NCBI GenBank assembly: GCA_024681475.1
Contig: JAILAT010000044.1
Coordinates: forward strand, 1 to 49,506
DNA: 49,506 nucleotides
From: Bacteroidales bacterium
GTDB lineage: Bacteria; Bacteroidota; Bacteroidia; Bacteroidales; P3
Reading direction: 5' to 3'
In this document: piece by piece, positions 25,461-34,442 of the stretch
How the letters are laid out: each line of letters begins with the position of its first letter
Numbering within the stretch: the stretch's first letter is position 1
Notes under the pieces: model-generated
Databases searched by the model: none
Told to the model about the DNA's origin: nothing
The model's input: only the letters and a program-made list of their open reading frames with translations
Position numbers and translations under genes: made by a program

Positions 25461-27878
25461 ATGATTGACCAAGGCAAGGCTGCACAATCGCAACTGAACG
25501 TAAGAAAGAACACAAACAGGTTTATCATCCACAACATCATTGAGCTATTAATGTCAACATGGTACTGGATACTGGTATCATTGGTGGTGTGCTTATTTGG
25601 TGCCTGGCTCTATCTGAAGATGAAGCCCGATGTGTACTCGGTACATGCCGAGATGCAGATAAACTCGCAGAACCAGCAAGTTAACCAAGATGTCATGAAG
25701 GCGTTCCGAACTCCCAGCACGGCAGAAAAGGAGATACACTTCTTCAAATCACACCAGGTGGTGAGCGACGTGGTGAAAGAGTTGAACCTGACGGTGAGTT
25801 ACATCAAGCCACACATGTTTCAGGACGAAGACCTTTACAATACTGCGCCGATTGAATGTTTCTTCGTAGACAACAACAACCCTCCTTGTGACTTGGAGAT
25901 TGAATGTGAAAGGGATAAATACACGCTCAAGACTATTGAAACGGAACGAGGACACGTGCCCATGGTTTGGGAAGGTAATTACGGCGACACGCTGATAACT
26001 CCTAAAGGTGTCATTGTGATCAACAAACGTCAAGGTTACGCCAATGTATCAAAAGAATCGCTGATTATCAGATACCGGCCGTTGGAGCAGGCAACGAACT
26101 ACTACCTGGGCAAAATGAGCGCAAGCATCACAAATGAGGATGCCGGAAACATCGGTCTGGGAATGGAAGACAACGTATTGCAACGTGGCATCGATGTTGT
26201 GAACCTTTGGATAGAGTCGTATAACCGTCACACCATTGCCTACAAAAACCGTATAGCAGAGAACACTGCCGCCTTCATTCAGGAACGTCTGGAAGTCATC
26301 AGTGTGGAGTTGAGCGATGTGGAGGAAGACCTGGAAGCTTATATGCGTAGAAACAATATCAGCGACATGAACACGCAGATGGGCGAAAACATCAACAGTC
26401 GCAGCCAATACTCGTCGGCATTGGTGAACGAGGAAGTGCAGGTAAACATTGCCAAACAGCTGCTCTACAAGGTACAAGACGCCTCAGAGTACCAGATACT
26501 GCCCAACATCAACATTGACAACGGAACGGTGTCGACATTGATAGAAGAATATAACAAGTTGCTGAGAGAAAGAGAGACACTGATAGAGAACTCAAGTGAA
26601 CATGCTCCGCTGGTGCGTCAGAAAGAGCAAGACCTTGAGGCGATGCGCAGCACCATCATCCAATCAATACAAAACTACATCTCCAGTATCGAGATACGCA
26701 TCCGCGAATATCGCAACCAAGAGATTCGCTCTTCCAGTGCCATCAGTATGGTACCCACGCAGCGCCGTGAGATACAGTCGTTTGCGCGACAGCAAAGCAT
26801 CAAGGAGCAACTATACCTCTACCTATTGAACAAACGAGAAGAGAACGCACTGAAACTGAACATCACCGATGCCGACACTCGCGTAATAGACTATGCCTCT
26901 GGCTGGAAGATAGCTCCACAGCCACGTAAAATATATACTACGGCAATCTTGCTTGCTCTTTTGATTCCTATCGGCGTGGTGTTACTGATAAAATGGCTGG
27001 ATGTGCGCATCCACAGCAAAAAAGATGTGGAGGCTTACTGTTCGATACCCGTCGCCGGCATCATCCCCATGCTGGAAGAAGGCGACTCGACAACCATCAC
27101 AATGAATGGCAAGAACCGATTCAACGAAACCTTCCGAATCTTGAGGAACAATATCCAGTTCATGGGTTACGAGAGCGAAGGCGGCAAGGTTCTGATGATG
27201 ACGTCAACAATGTCGGGCGACGGAAAGAGTCTGGTGGCCTACAACGTGGCCCTATCGTTTGCCTATGCTGGCGACAAAGTGCTGCTTATCAATGCCGATA
27301 TCCGAAAACGCGAGTCGTGGAGCGGACGCAAAATAAAATACCAAAGCGGATTGAGCACCTACCTGGCCAAGAAAGAGGATTCGCTAGAAGAACTGGTAAA
27401 AGACGACGAGACCTACGACGGGCTAAAAGTGATACACAACGGTCCTATACCGCCGAACCCCGCAGAGCTGCTTATGAGCCACAGGTTTGACGAACTTATT
27501 GCCTGGGCCAAGCAGCATTACGACTACATCATTGTGGACAGCGTGCCTATCGACATCGTGGCCGACGCACAGATAGTGAACCGTGTAGCTGACGCCACCT
27601 TCTTCATCATCCGTGAGAAGACTTCGGACCGCCGACTGCTGATGGAACTGGAAGAATACTACCAGACACAAAAGCTGAAAAACATGAGTATCATCCTGAA
27701 CTGCTACAAGATACGCAAACATGGATACGGATACGGCGGCTACGGTTACGGATACGGATATGGTTACGGCTATGGATATGGCTACGGATATGGCTACGGT
27801 TACGGATATGGCTACGGTGAAAGCGACAACGACGAAGAAAACACTACAGACCGCGCCGAAAAGGAACGCAAAGCTTAG
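25461..27878 (+). CDS. Wzc-like chain-length determinant and BY-kinase
   Basis: This 805-residue inner-membrane protein has membrane helices near residues 31-52 and 493-513 flanking a Wzz domain with long coiled-coil segments. A cytoplasmic BY-kinase follows. Walker A is SGDGKS at 585-590, Walker A' is LLINADIRKR with Asn611 in place of the usual first Asp, and Walker B is IIVDSVP with Asp693. The tail at 755-786 is a Gly-Tyr repeat with 15 tyrosines, then an acidic end. Wzc cycles of autophosphorylation on such tails set chain length during export. The dinucleotide-like TAY-GGN repeat lies at 27723-27818. Confidence 0.93.
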   Translation: MIDQGKAAQSQLNVRKNTNRFIIHNIIELLMSTWYWILVSLVVCLFGAWLYLKMKPDVYSVHAEMQINSQNQQVNQDVMKAFRTPSTAEKEIHFFKSHQVVSDVVKELNLTVSYIKPHMFQDEDLYNTAPIECFFVDNNNPPCDLEIECERDKYTLKTIETERGHVPMVWEGNYGDTLITPKGVIVINKRQGYANVSKESLIIRYRPLEQATNYYLGKMSASITNEDAGNIGLGMEDNVLQRGIDVVNLWIESYNRHTIAYKNRIAENTAAFIQERLEVISVELSDVEEDLEAYMRRNNISDMNTQMGENINSRSQYSSALVNEEVQVNIAKQLLYKVQDASEYQILPNINIDNGTVSTLIEEYNKLLRERETLIENSSEHAPLVRQKEQDLEAMRSTIIQSIQNYISSIEIRIREYRNQEIRSSSAISMVPTQRREIQSFARQQSIKEQLYLYLLNKREENALKLNITDADTRVIDYASGWKIAPQPRKIYTTAILLALLIPIGVVLLIKWLDVRIHSKKDVEAYCSIPVAGIIPMLEEGDSTTITMNGKNRFNETFRILRNNIQFMGYESEGGKVLMMTSTMSGDGKSLVAYNVALSFAYAGDKVLLINADIRKRESWSGRKIKYQSGLSTYLAKKEDSLEELVKDDETYDGLKVIHNGPIPPNPAELLMSHRFDELIAWAKQHYDYIIVDSVPIDIVADAQIVNRVADATFFIIREKTSDRRLLMELEEYYQTQKLKNMSIILNCYKIRKHGYGYGGYGYGYGYGYGYGYGYGYGYGYGYGYGESDNDEENTTDRAEKERKA
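27723..27818 (+). repeat. Gly-Tyr codon repeat in the BY-kinase tail
   Basis: Thirty-two codons consist only of glycine (GGN) and tyrosine (TAC/TAT), giving 15 tyrosines with one Gly-Gly interruption near the start. Codon third positions vary, so the array is selected at protein level more than by recent slippage. The unit is still six bases long and could expand or contract. Confidence 0.95.
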
Positions 27879-27947
27879 CAGAAATCATTACTCTTAAACA
27901 ATACTAACTTAAACAGATTGCCAGACATGGCAGGACAAATAAAAGAA

Positions 27948-29462
27948 ATGAAAAAAATAGCAATCTTAATTCTCCTTGCCACAGTAGGAATGACCGTATG
28001 GGCACAAGAAGAAAATGAAATCTTGCGTGCTAAGCAAGAATATTTCGACACTGTGACACTCTACAACTCAGAAGATCCCGAGGTGGTAATCGGAAAGCAC
28101 GGAAACGGCTGGCTGCGCTCATACCTGTTTGACAACTGGTTCATACAAGCACAGGGCGGTGGACAGCTGTATTACGGAACAGAAGACCGAAAGGGTCTCT
28201 TCAAAGACCGACTGACAGCCAATGGAGAGATGTATGTCGGACGCAGGCTGTTTCCCATGCTCGGATTCCGCGCTGGCGGCGGCTATGGCTATGCCCACGG
28301 ATTCCTGTCGAAAGACACCTACAATGCCAACAGACAAATACTGCTCGACCATGGCTTTTCTGGTCAATGCGGCAATGATGAAAACGGCAATCCACTGGGC
28401 GGATACTACTGGCAGTACGATGCCGATAGCACATTGCTGATACAGAAATGGAAATACTGGTATGTTGGCTTCGACGTGTTCATGGACCTGGACTTTCTGC
28501 GCGACATCAGATACTACAATCCCGATAAGAACTGGACCCATGTGGTGTATGCAGGTGTGAACACAAAGTTTGCGCAATCGGAGACCGACACTACCAACCA
28601 CCGCTCGGAGATGCATTTAGGATACATCTGCCGATACAATTTCAACAGAAACTGGAGTATTTACGGGGATTTGCGCGGCTCGCTGGTGGAGCGACTGTTC
28701 GACCGCGAATGGGCTGGCGGAACCATAGAGCCTGTGGTAGGTATCGGTGATTTCGTGCTCAATGCACAGGTGGGTATTGCATACCACTTCCATTTTCGCA
28801 CCGAGGAGCAACGCCGCGACCTGAAGACATTCATTAATCCCTCAGGAGCTATTGACACTTCACATTATTTCTCCTATCACAGAATGTCGACCAGCCGCTA
28901 CCTTATTATAGAAGACTCCATCAACGACTGCTACAAAGACACAGTCCTGCCGCCGCCCGAGAAACGTGCCGTCATAGAGCGCCTCGAGAATGAACTGAAC
29001 GACATGATTGCTCATGACAAACTTGTTGCGCGCGACATGAAACTGAACGAGATACTGCGCAGCAACGTACTGCCCTGGGAGATGGTCTTCTTCGAGCTGG
29101 ACCGCTGGGAAATCCAGCCTAGCGAAGAACAGAAGATTGCTGCCATGGCCAGGGTGATGAAGGTGTATCCCAACGAGACGTTTATCCTGACCGGATCGGC
29201 CGACTCGAAGACAGGTACAGTCAACCGCAACTGGTTCCTGAGTCACAATCGTGCCGACGTAGTGTACTATCGACTGATAACAAAATATGGCATCAATCCA
29301 AATCAGCTAAAGAGAGTATATATGGGAGGTATACTGGATTACGAACCTTATCAGCTGAACCGTTGCACTGTGATAATCATGGACGTACCCAATGTGCAGA
29401 AAGCCTTTGAGGACATGAAGGCCAGCGGCGGCGTAGGAAGTGGAAACATTGAAGACTTTTAG
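27948..29462 (+). CDS. Barrel-OmpA envelope protein, copy 1
   Basis: This 504-residue protein has a signal peptide (MKKIAILILLATVGM, cut near VWAQ). Residues 30-310 look like an outer-membrane barrel or large beta domain with glycine and aromatic strands (LYYGTEDRKGLFKDRLTANG, FRAGGGYGYAHGF). The C-terminal OmpA-like domain (about 390-495) has FFELDRWEIQPSEE, then GSADSKTGTVNRNWFLSHNRAD. The Asp and Arg that bind peptidoglycan diaminopimelate in OmpA domains are kept. ATG 27948 gives a normal signal; an upstream in-frame start adds ten non-signal residues. It sits 69 bases after the BY-kinase and 12 before a paralogue. Confidence 0.8.
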   Translation: MKKIAILILLATVGMTVWAQEENEILRAKQEYFDTVTLYNSEDPEVVIGKHGNGWLRSYLFDNWFIQAQGGGQLYYGTEDRKGLFKDRLTANGEMYVGRRLFPMLGFRAGGGYGYAHGFLSKDTYNANRQILLDHGFSGQCGNDENGNPLGGYYWQYDADSTLLIQKWKYWYVGFDVFMDLDFLRDIRYYNPDKNWTHVVYAGVNTKFAQSETDTTNHRSEMHLGYICRYNFNRNWSIYGDLRGSLVERLFDREWAGGTIEPVVGIGDFVLNAQVGIAYHFHFRTEEQRRDLKTFINPSGAIDTSHYFSYHRMSTSRYLIIEDSINDCYKDTVLPPPEKRAVIERLENELNDMIAHDKLVARDMKLNEILRSNVLPWEMVFFELDRWEIQPSEEQKIAAMARVMKVYPNETFILTGSADSKTGTVNRNWFLSHNRADVVYYRLITKYGINPNQLKRVYMGGILDYEPYQLNRCTVIIMDVPNVQKAFEDMKASGGVGSGNIEDF

Positions 29463-29474
29463 TAAGAACAAGTC

Positions 29475-30965
29475 ATGAAAAAAATAGCATTAGCATTAAT
29501 ATTGCTCAGTGTCGTCACCATCGCGTGGGGACAGCAACCGAAAGAAAGCAACACGCGCCTAGTTAGCGCGGAGAGAGACACGGGAAGATTTGTCGGAGAG
29601 CACCACGTTGGCTGGATTCGCTCACATGCACTGGACAACTGGATGGTTGATGTAACGATAGGTCCGCAGTTTTACTACGGCCTTGAGGACAGAAAAGGCA
29701 GCTTGTTCGATCGATTGACCTTTAATGCCGAAATGCATATAGGGCGCTGGATGTTCCCCATGGTGGGCTACCGTCTTGGCGGCGGATTAGGTTATGCACA
29801 TGGCTTTATCACCAAAGATAGCTACAATACGTACAATCCTTTTTGGGGCTACGGTTCCTCGTATGGCAACACCGTGGACGGCAATGCTTTGGGAGGATAC
29901 TACTGGCCCATGGATGACAACAACGACCTATACATGCAAAAATGGAAATATGTTTATGGCGGCGGCGACATTCTCATCAACCTGACATTCTTGCGGAAGT
30001 ACGACAAAGTGGATCTGAGCCGCAAATGGCAGAACATCGCCTACGCCGGCATTGACATATATATGGGCTTGTCGGAAAACCACCCTCAAGTGACCGTCGA
30101 GACCAATCTGGCTGGCGAGGGACATATCGGCTGGATTACACGCTATTACTTGCTGCCACAGCTGAACGTGTATTCCGACCTGCGCCTTAGCATTATCGAA
30201 GGACGTTTCGACCGTGAGTATGCACCCAACGTGGAGGTCACACCGCAAGACTTCATCTTTTCCGCTCATTTTGGTGCCTGCTACGACTTCAATATGCGCT
30301 CGAAAGAAAGACGCAAACAATACTATGTAAGCAGGGGCATATGGCCTGCGAGCATGGAGACTATACCCAAGTTCGCCGCCTTTGTTCAGATTGACGAATT
30401 CTCGTACGAGAGCGTTATCGAACACTACTATACGGTACGCTACTACGAACAGGACACGCCTGAGAGCGACACCGTAATCATGCAACTGCAAGACAGTATA
30501 AACAATATCAAGAACCGCTGGAATCAGGTGCCAGTCAATGCGTCGCTAAAACAGGTGATGGATGAGCACATGCTGCCTTACGTGATGGTCTTCTATGATT
30601 TGGACCGCTGGGACATTAGTGCCGAAGAAGACATGAAAATTGCCAAGATGGCCAAGCTGATGGCCGTGTATCCTGACCTGAACCTGATTCTGTCGGGATC
30701 GGCCGACTCGAAGACCGGCTCTGCGAGAAGAAACTTGTTCTTGAGCCACAACCGCGTGGATGCAGTTTACAACCGTCTGGTATACGGGTACGGCATATCC
30801 CCTGAACGTTTAAGACGCGAATATCTGGGCGGTGTGATGGACTACGAACCCTTCGAGCTGAACCGTTCGACTGTCATCATCATGGATCACCCGTCCATAC
30901 GCAAAGCATTTAACCAGATGAGGGAAAGCGGCAAAGCTGGAGACGGTGAAATAAAAATAGACTAA
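29475..30965 (+). CDS. Barrel-OmpA envelope protein, copy 2
   Basis: This 496-residue paralogue of the preceding gene has a signal peptide (MKKIALALILLSVVTIAWGQ). The barrel-like domain shares blocks such as FYYGLEDRKGSLFDRLTFNAEMHIG, the Gly-rich LGGGLGYAHGF and GNALGGYYW (quoted parts are similar blocks, not full strands). The OmpA-like end has FYDLDRWDISAEEDMKIAKMAKLMAVYPDL in part, then GSADSKTGSARRNLFLSHNR. Both gene ends match the copy-1 pattern ('GG..DYEP...LNR.TVIIMD'). It is five bases before the first GT4 gene. Substrate is unknown; an export or anchoring role is inferred from position. Confidence 0.8.
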   Translation: MKKIALALILLSVVTIAWGQQPKESNTRLVSAERDTGRFVGEHHVGWIRSHALDNWMVDVTIGPQFYYGLEDRKGSLFDRLTFNAEMHIGRWMFPMVGYRLGGGLGYAHGFITKDSYNTYNPFWGYGSSYGNTVDGNALGGYYWPMDDNNDLYMQKWKYVYGGGDILINLTFLRKYDKVDLSRKWQNIAYAGIDIYMGLSENHPQVTVETNLAGEGHIGWITRYYLLPQLNVYSDLRLSIIEGRFDREYAPNVEVTPQDFIFSAHFGACYDFNMRSKERRKQYYVSRGIWPASMETIPKFAAFVQIDEFSYESVIEHYYTVRYYEQDTPESDTVIMQLQDSINNIKNRWNQVPVNASLKQVMDEHMLPYVMVFYDLDRWDISAEEDMKIAKMAKLMAVYPDLNLILSGSADSKTGSARRNLFLSHNRVDAVYNRLVYGYGISPERLRREYLGGVMDYEPFELNRSTVIIMDHPSIRKAFNQMRESGKAGDGEIKID

Positions 30966-30970
30966 AGTCG

Positions 30971-32182
30971 ATGAAGATATTGATGGTGCATAACGACTAC
31001 GGCGTTTACAGCGGCGAAGAGGCCGTTGTGGACCGCATGATAGCCGACGGCCGCAACTTCGGATACAACATCGAAGTATTGCGACGCACCTCAAAATTCT
31101 CGCGCGACAGCCTGATTGGCAAATGGCGGTCGTTTTTCAATGGATTCTACAGTCCATCGGGGCGATGGATGATGCGCGAAGCGCTACGTACCTTCAGACC
31201 AGACATCGTACACATACACAACCTATATCCCTTCATCTCACCTCCCGTTCTTTTCCTATGCAAAAAGGCCGGTGTGCCTGTGGTGATGACGGTACACAAC
31301 TACAGACTGATTTGCCCCACGGGACTCTTCCTACGTGACGGACGTTCGTGCGAAAATTGCCTGCGCAACGGCAACGAATGGGACTGCATCAGACACAACT
31401 GCGAAAACTCGATGACCCGCTCAGTGGCCTATGCTTTGCGCAACATGGTGGCCAGAAAAACTGGCGCATACCGTAAATGCGTGGACTATTTCTGCTGCCT
31501 GACCGTATTCCAAAAACAGAAACTGCTGGAAGCCGGGTACGATGCCGACAAAATATTCGTCTTTCCCAACTACGTAGAAGTGGTGACGCCCACTGAAAGT
31601 GACAAAACAACATACCCTTGGCAGCAATACCCGGGTGGTTTTGTTGGATATGTGGGGCGCTATCATTACGCCAAAGGCACCGACTTGCTGATTGAAGTAG
31701 CACGCCGAAATCCCGAGTTGCCATTCTGTATAGCAGGCAGTATGGATGAGACACAAACGGTTGACCTGCCTAAGAACGTGACCGTATGCGGCATACTTAA
31801 CCAAGAGGAGTTGGCAGCGTTCTATGAAGCAGCTCGCTTCGTGGTACTCCCCAGCCGATGCTATGAAGGTTTCCCCTTAGTCATGCTGGAAGCTTTCGGC
31901 CACGGGAAATGTTGCGTGGCACCCAACCATGGTGCTTTCCCCGATTTGATGCAACATGAAGGTCAGAACTGCGGACGTCTTTTCACACCTGTAGACATAG
32001 AGGATTTGGAACGGCAAACCTTAGCACTGTGGAACGACAAAACAGCCTGTGAGGAACTAGGCATACTGGCCAAGGCAAACTACAGAGCCCGTTTTGAGAA
32101 ACAGACTCGCAATATCGCTTGGGACAAATTTCTTCGCCTTGTGGCCGCCAACGCCAAAAGTGCGAAGAGCACAACCAAATGA
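30971..32182 (+). CDS. GT4-family glycosyltransferase
   Basis: This 403-residue GT-B enzyme transfers a sugar from an activated donor to the growing repeat unit. The N-terminal Rossmann half begins MKILMVHNDYGVYSGEEAVV, with IVHIHNLYPFISPPVL and VVMTVHNYRLICPTG. A cysteine cluster (C-x2-C, then two more, about residues 125-142) is common in this subgroup. The donor half has FVGYVGRYHYAKGTDLLIEVA and the E-x7-E motif in CYEGFPLVMLEAFG. The stop overlaps the next gene as ATGA. Acceptor and donor are unknown. Confidence 0.88.
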   Translation: MKILMVHNDYGVYSGEEAVVDRMIADGRNFGYNIEVLRRTSKFSRDSLIGKWRSFFNGFYSPSGRWMMREALRTFRPDIVHIHNLYPFISPPVLFLCKKAGVPVVMTVHNYRLICPTGLFLRDGRSCENCLRNGNEWDCIRHNCENSMTRSVAYALRNMVARKTGAYRKCVDYFCCLTVFQKQKLLEAGYDADKIFVFPNYVEVVTPTESDKTTYPWQQYPGGFVGYVGRYHYAKGTDLLIEVARRNPELPFCIAGSMDETQTVDLPKNVTVCGILNQEELAAFYEAARFVVLPSRCYEGFPLVMLEAFGHGKCCVAPNHGAFPDLMQHEGQNCGRLFTPVDIEDLERQTLALWNDKTACEELGILAKANYRARFEKQTRNIAWDKFLRLVAANAKSAKSTTK

Positions 32183-33303
32183 AACGCAACCAGATGAAAG
32201 ATAAAAAACGAGTAGTCATTGATGTCAATTCTGTGATGCCCCTATACCGCTACGGATGGATTTCCGGCATAGGGCGAACAACCAAGGAGTTGGTGGAATC
32301 GATGGCACGGATAGAAAACCTGCCTGTTGAGCTGATGCTCTACAGTCAGAATACTCGCGGCGTAAGCGGTAAAAGGCTTGGGCTCAACTTGCCCACTCGA
32401 CACCTGCCGCTGCCTCACAAGGCTTGGATGAACCAAATAGTGGCGCACACTCATTTTCGCGAAACACTGACACATTACGACCTGCTACACGTGCCTCACA
32501 ACTTCGAATGGGTACGCCGTCCGGACAAGACTGTGATTACCATGCACGATGCCATGTTCTTTGCCTGCCCTGACGAAGTGTTCGACTATCGCTATGAACA
32601 ACAGTTATACCCTACCCTAGCCAAGCAATGCCGAGGTATCATTACCTGCTCGGAGTCGTCCAAACGCGATATCATGCGATACATGGGCATCAATGAAGAA
32701 AAAATATTTGTATGTCGCTGGGGTTATGACAAAGATGTTTTCTTTCCGCGGAGCGAAAAAAAACGCGGCTATCCGTATTTCCTTTCCGTATCGTGCAGCA
32801 TGGGACGTAAAAACACGATGACGCTGATCAAAGCCTACGAACAATTCATCAAACAAGGCCCCCTGCACGAGTTGGTGCTAGTATGGCCCAACACACCGCA
32901 AGAGGCTCTGAACTATTGCAACCAGCCTCATCTTCGTAATCATATTTATGTCACCAACGATATCGACGACGAGCGCCTCAGCATCCTATACAACGAAGCA
33001 TCGGCGACCTTTTTCCCATCGCGCTATGAAGGTTTCGGACTTCCCGTGCTAGAGTCAATGGCATGTGGAACACCTGTGGTGACATCAAACAACAGTTCAT
33101 TGCCCGAAGTGGGCGGCGAGGCTGCCATATATACAGACCCCGACGATATTGACGGCTTGCGCCGCATCATGGAACAGTTTGAGAACGGAGAACTCAAAAA
33201 GAGCGACTATCGGGAACGTTGCCTGAAACAGGCCTCACAATTCTCATGGGAGCGTTGCGCACAGCAAACTATAGATGTATACCAAAAACTGCTTGAGAAC
33301 TGA
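32179..33303 (+). CDS. GT4-family glycosyltransferase
   Basis: This 374-residue GT-B enzyme has an N-terminal half with VVIDVNSVMPLYRYGWISGI and a central GIITCSESSKRDIMRYMG, the linker typical of GT4. The C-terminal donor half has YFLSVSCSMGRKNTMTLIKA, and the E-x7-E motif appears in SRYEGFGLPVLESMACGTPV. It would extend the repeat unit at the inner face of the membrane. The start is chosen at 32179, where ATGA overlaps the previous stop. An in-frame upstream start is inside the preceding gene and not needed. Confidence 0.88.
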   Translation: MKRNQMKDKKRVVIDVNSVMPLYRYGWISGIGRTTKELVESMARIENLPVELMLYSQNTRGVSGKRLGLNLPTRHLPLPHKAWMNQIVAHTHFRETLTHYDLLHVPHNFEWVRRPDKTVITMHDAMFFACPDEVFDYRYEQQLYPTLAKQCRGIITCSESSKRDIMRYMGINEEKIFVCRWGYDKDVFFPRSEKKRGYPYFLSVSCSMGRKNTMTLIKAYEQFIKQGPLHELVLVWPNTPQEALNYCNQPHLRNHIYVTNDIDDERLSILYNEASATFFPSRYEGFGLPVLESMACGTPVVTSNNSSLPEVGGEAAIYTDPDDIDGLRRIMEQFENGELKKSDYRERCLKQASQFSWERCAQQTIDVYQKLLEN

Positions 33304-34442
33304 TGCAACCCAATAGAACCGTACTGATTGGTATTCCCTGTCTGTTGTTGGGCGGCACCGAGCTGCAGACACTACGGCTGGTGGAGGCATTGACAGAAGA
33401 AGGGTACCAATGTGTAGTGGTGTGCTATTTCGAATATGACATCCGTATGGTGCAACGCTACGAACAAAGTGGCAGCGAGGTAGTGTGTCTCTCGGCCTTC
33501 GGAACGCGACCGGAAAGCACAACAGAGGTATACAAGTTTCTAAAAAGGGGTCTGCGCCGAGTGGTGCGGGAGTATCATCCTGCAGTAGCACATGTGCAAT
33601 ACATGGCTCCCGGTGCATTGCCTATTATCATTCTAAAACAGCTTGGAATCCGAACCATCCTGGCTACTGTTCACACAGACGCAACCATCTACAAAAACCC
33701 GCGACTGGTGAGGCTATTGGAACGATACGTAACGACAGTATTCACTTGCGTCAGCGAGCATGCAGAACGAGGATTTTTCGGAAACAGCAACCTTTACAAC
33801 AACAACTTACCACTAAAAAAACACAACCATTTCACCATTCCCAATTGCTTGGCCAAACATATCACCCCTCATAGGCACGAAAGACATGACGGTCCAGTAA
33901 ACATCGGAATGGTGGCACGATTGGAACGCATCAAGGGTGTCGACCTTGCACTACCGGCCTTTGCCGAAGTACTGAAACAGCACCCTGACTGTACGTTTAC
34001 CATCGTCGGTGATGGAAGTCTTCGCCAAGAGATGGAAACACAGCAACACAAACTAGGCATCAATGCTCAAAGCCTAATTTGGATTGGCAGCGTGGAACAC
34101 AGCCAGTTGGAGAAGTATTATCAGCAAATGGACATCGTTTGGATTCCCTCGCGCAGCGAAGGCTTCGGGCTCACCGCTGTTGAGGCCATGGCACAAGGAT
34201 GCGCCATTGTGGCATCCCAAACAGGAGGTCTGACAGAGATAGTAGACGACGGAAAAGAAGGTTTCATGTTCCAACCCGAAGTAAGCGAAGACTTGGCAAG
34301 CAAAACGATACAAATCCTCAACAACAACGAACTGCGAAACGCCATGAGCGAAAAAGCATTTCTCAAGGCGGAACAATATGGCTTTGAAAACTATCAAAAG
34401 TTAATAAGCAACCTATACCATAAATTACCGTGGGCGGAATAA
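33303..34442 (+). CDS. GT4-family glycosyltransferase
   Basis: This 379-residue GT-B enzyme starts in the last base of the preceding stop (TGATG overlap). It has a nucleotide-binding region with IGIPCLLLGGTELQTLRLVE and acceptor-side segments VAHVQYMAPGALPIIILK. The donor side has NIGMVARLERIKGVDLALPA, TFTIVGDGSLRQEM and the E-x7-E motif SEGFGLTAVEAMAQGCAIVA. The following polymerase gene overlaps its end by 13 bases. Tight overlaps across these genes imply cotranslation in one operon. Confidence 0.9.
   Translation: MQPNRTVLIGIPCLLLGGTELQTLRLVEALTEEGYQCVVVCYFEYDIRMVQRYEQSGSEVVCLSAFGTRPESTTEVYKFLKRGLRRVVREYHPAVAHVQYMAPGALPIIILKQLGIRTILATVHTDATIYKNPRLVRLLERYVTTVFTCVSEHAERGFFGNSNLYNNNLPLKKHNHFTIPNCLAKHITPHRHERHDGPVNIGMVARLERIKGVDLALPAFAEVLKQHPDCTFTIVGDGSLRQEMETQQHKLGINAQSLIWIGSVEHSQLEKYYQQMDIVWIPSRSEGFGLTAVEAMAQGCAIVASQTGGLTEIVDDGKEGFMFQPEVSEDLASKTIQILNNNELRNAMSEKAFLKAEQYGFENYQKLISNLYHKLPWAE

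Noticed and set aside
27723..27818. CRISPR or mobile-element reading of the Gly-Tyr repeat
   Set aside because: The unit is six bases, in frame, with variable third codon positions and no spacers, so it is a protein-level repeat.
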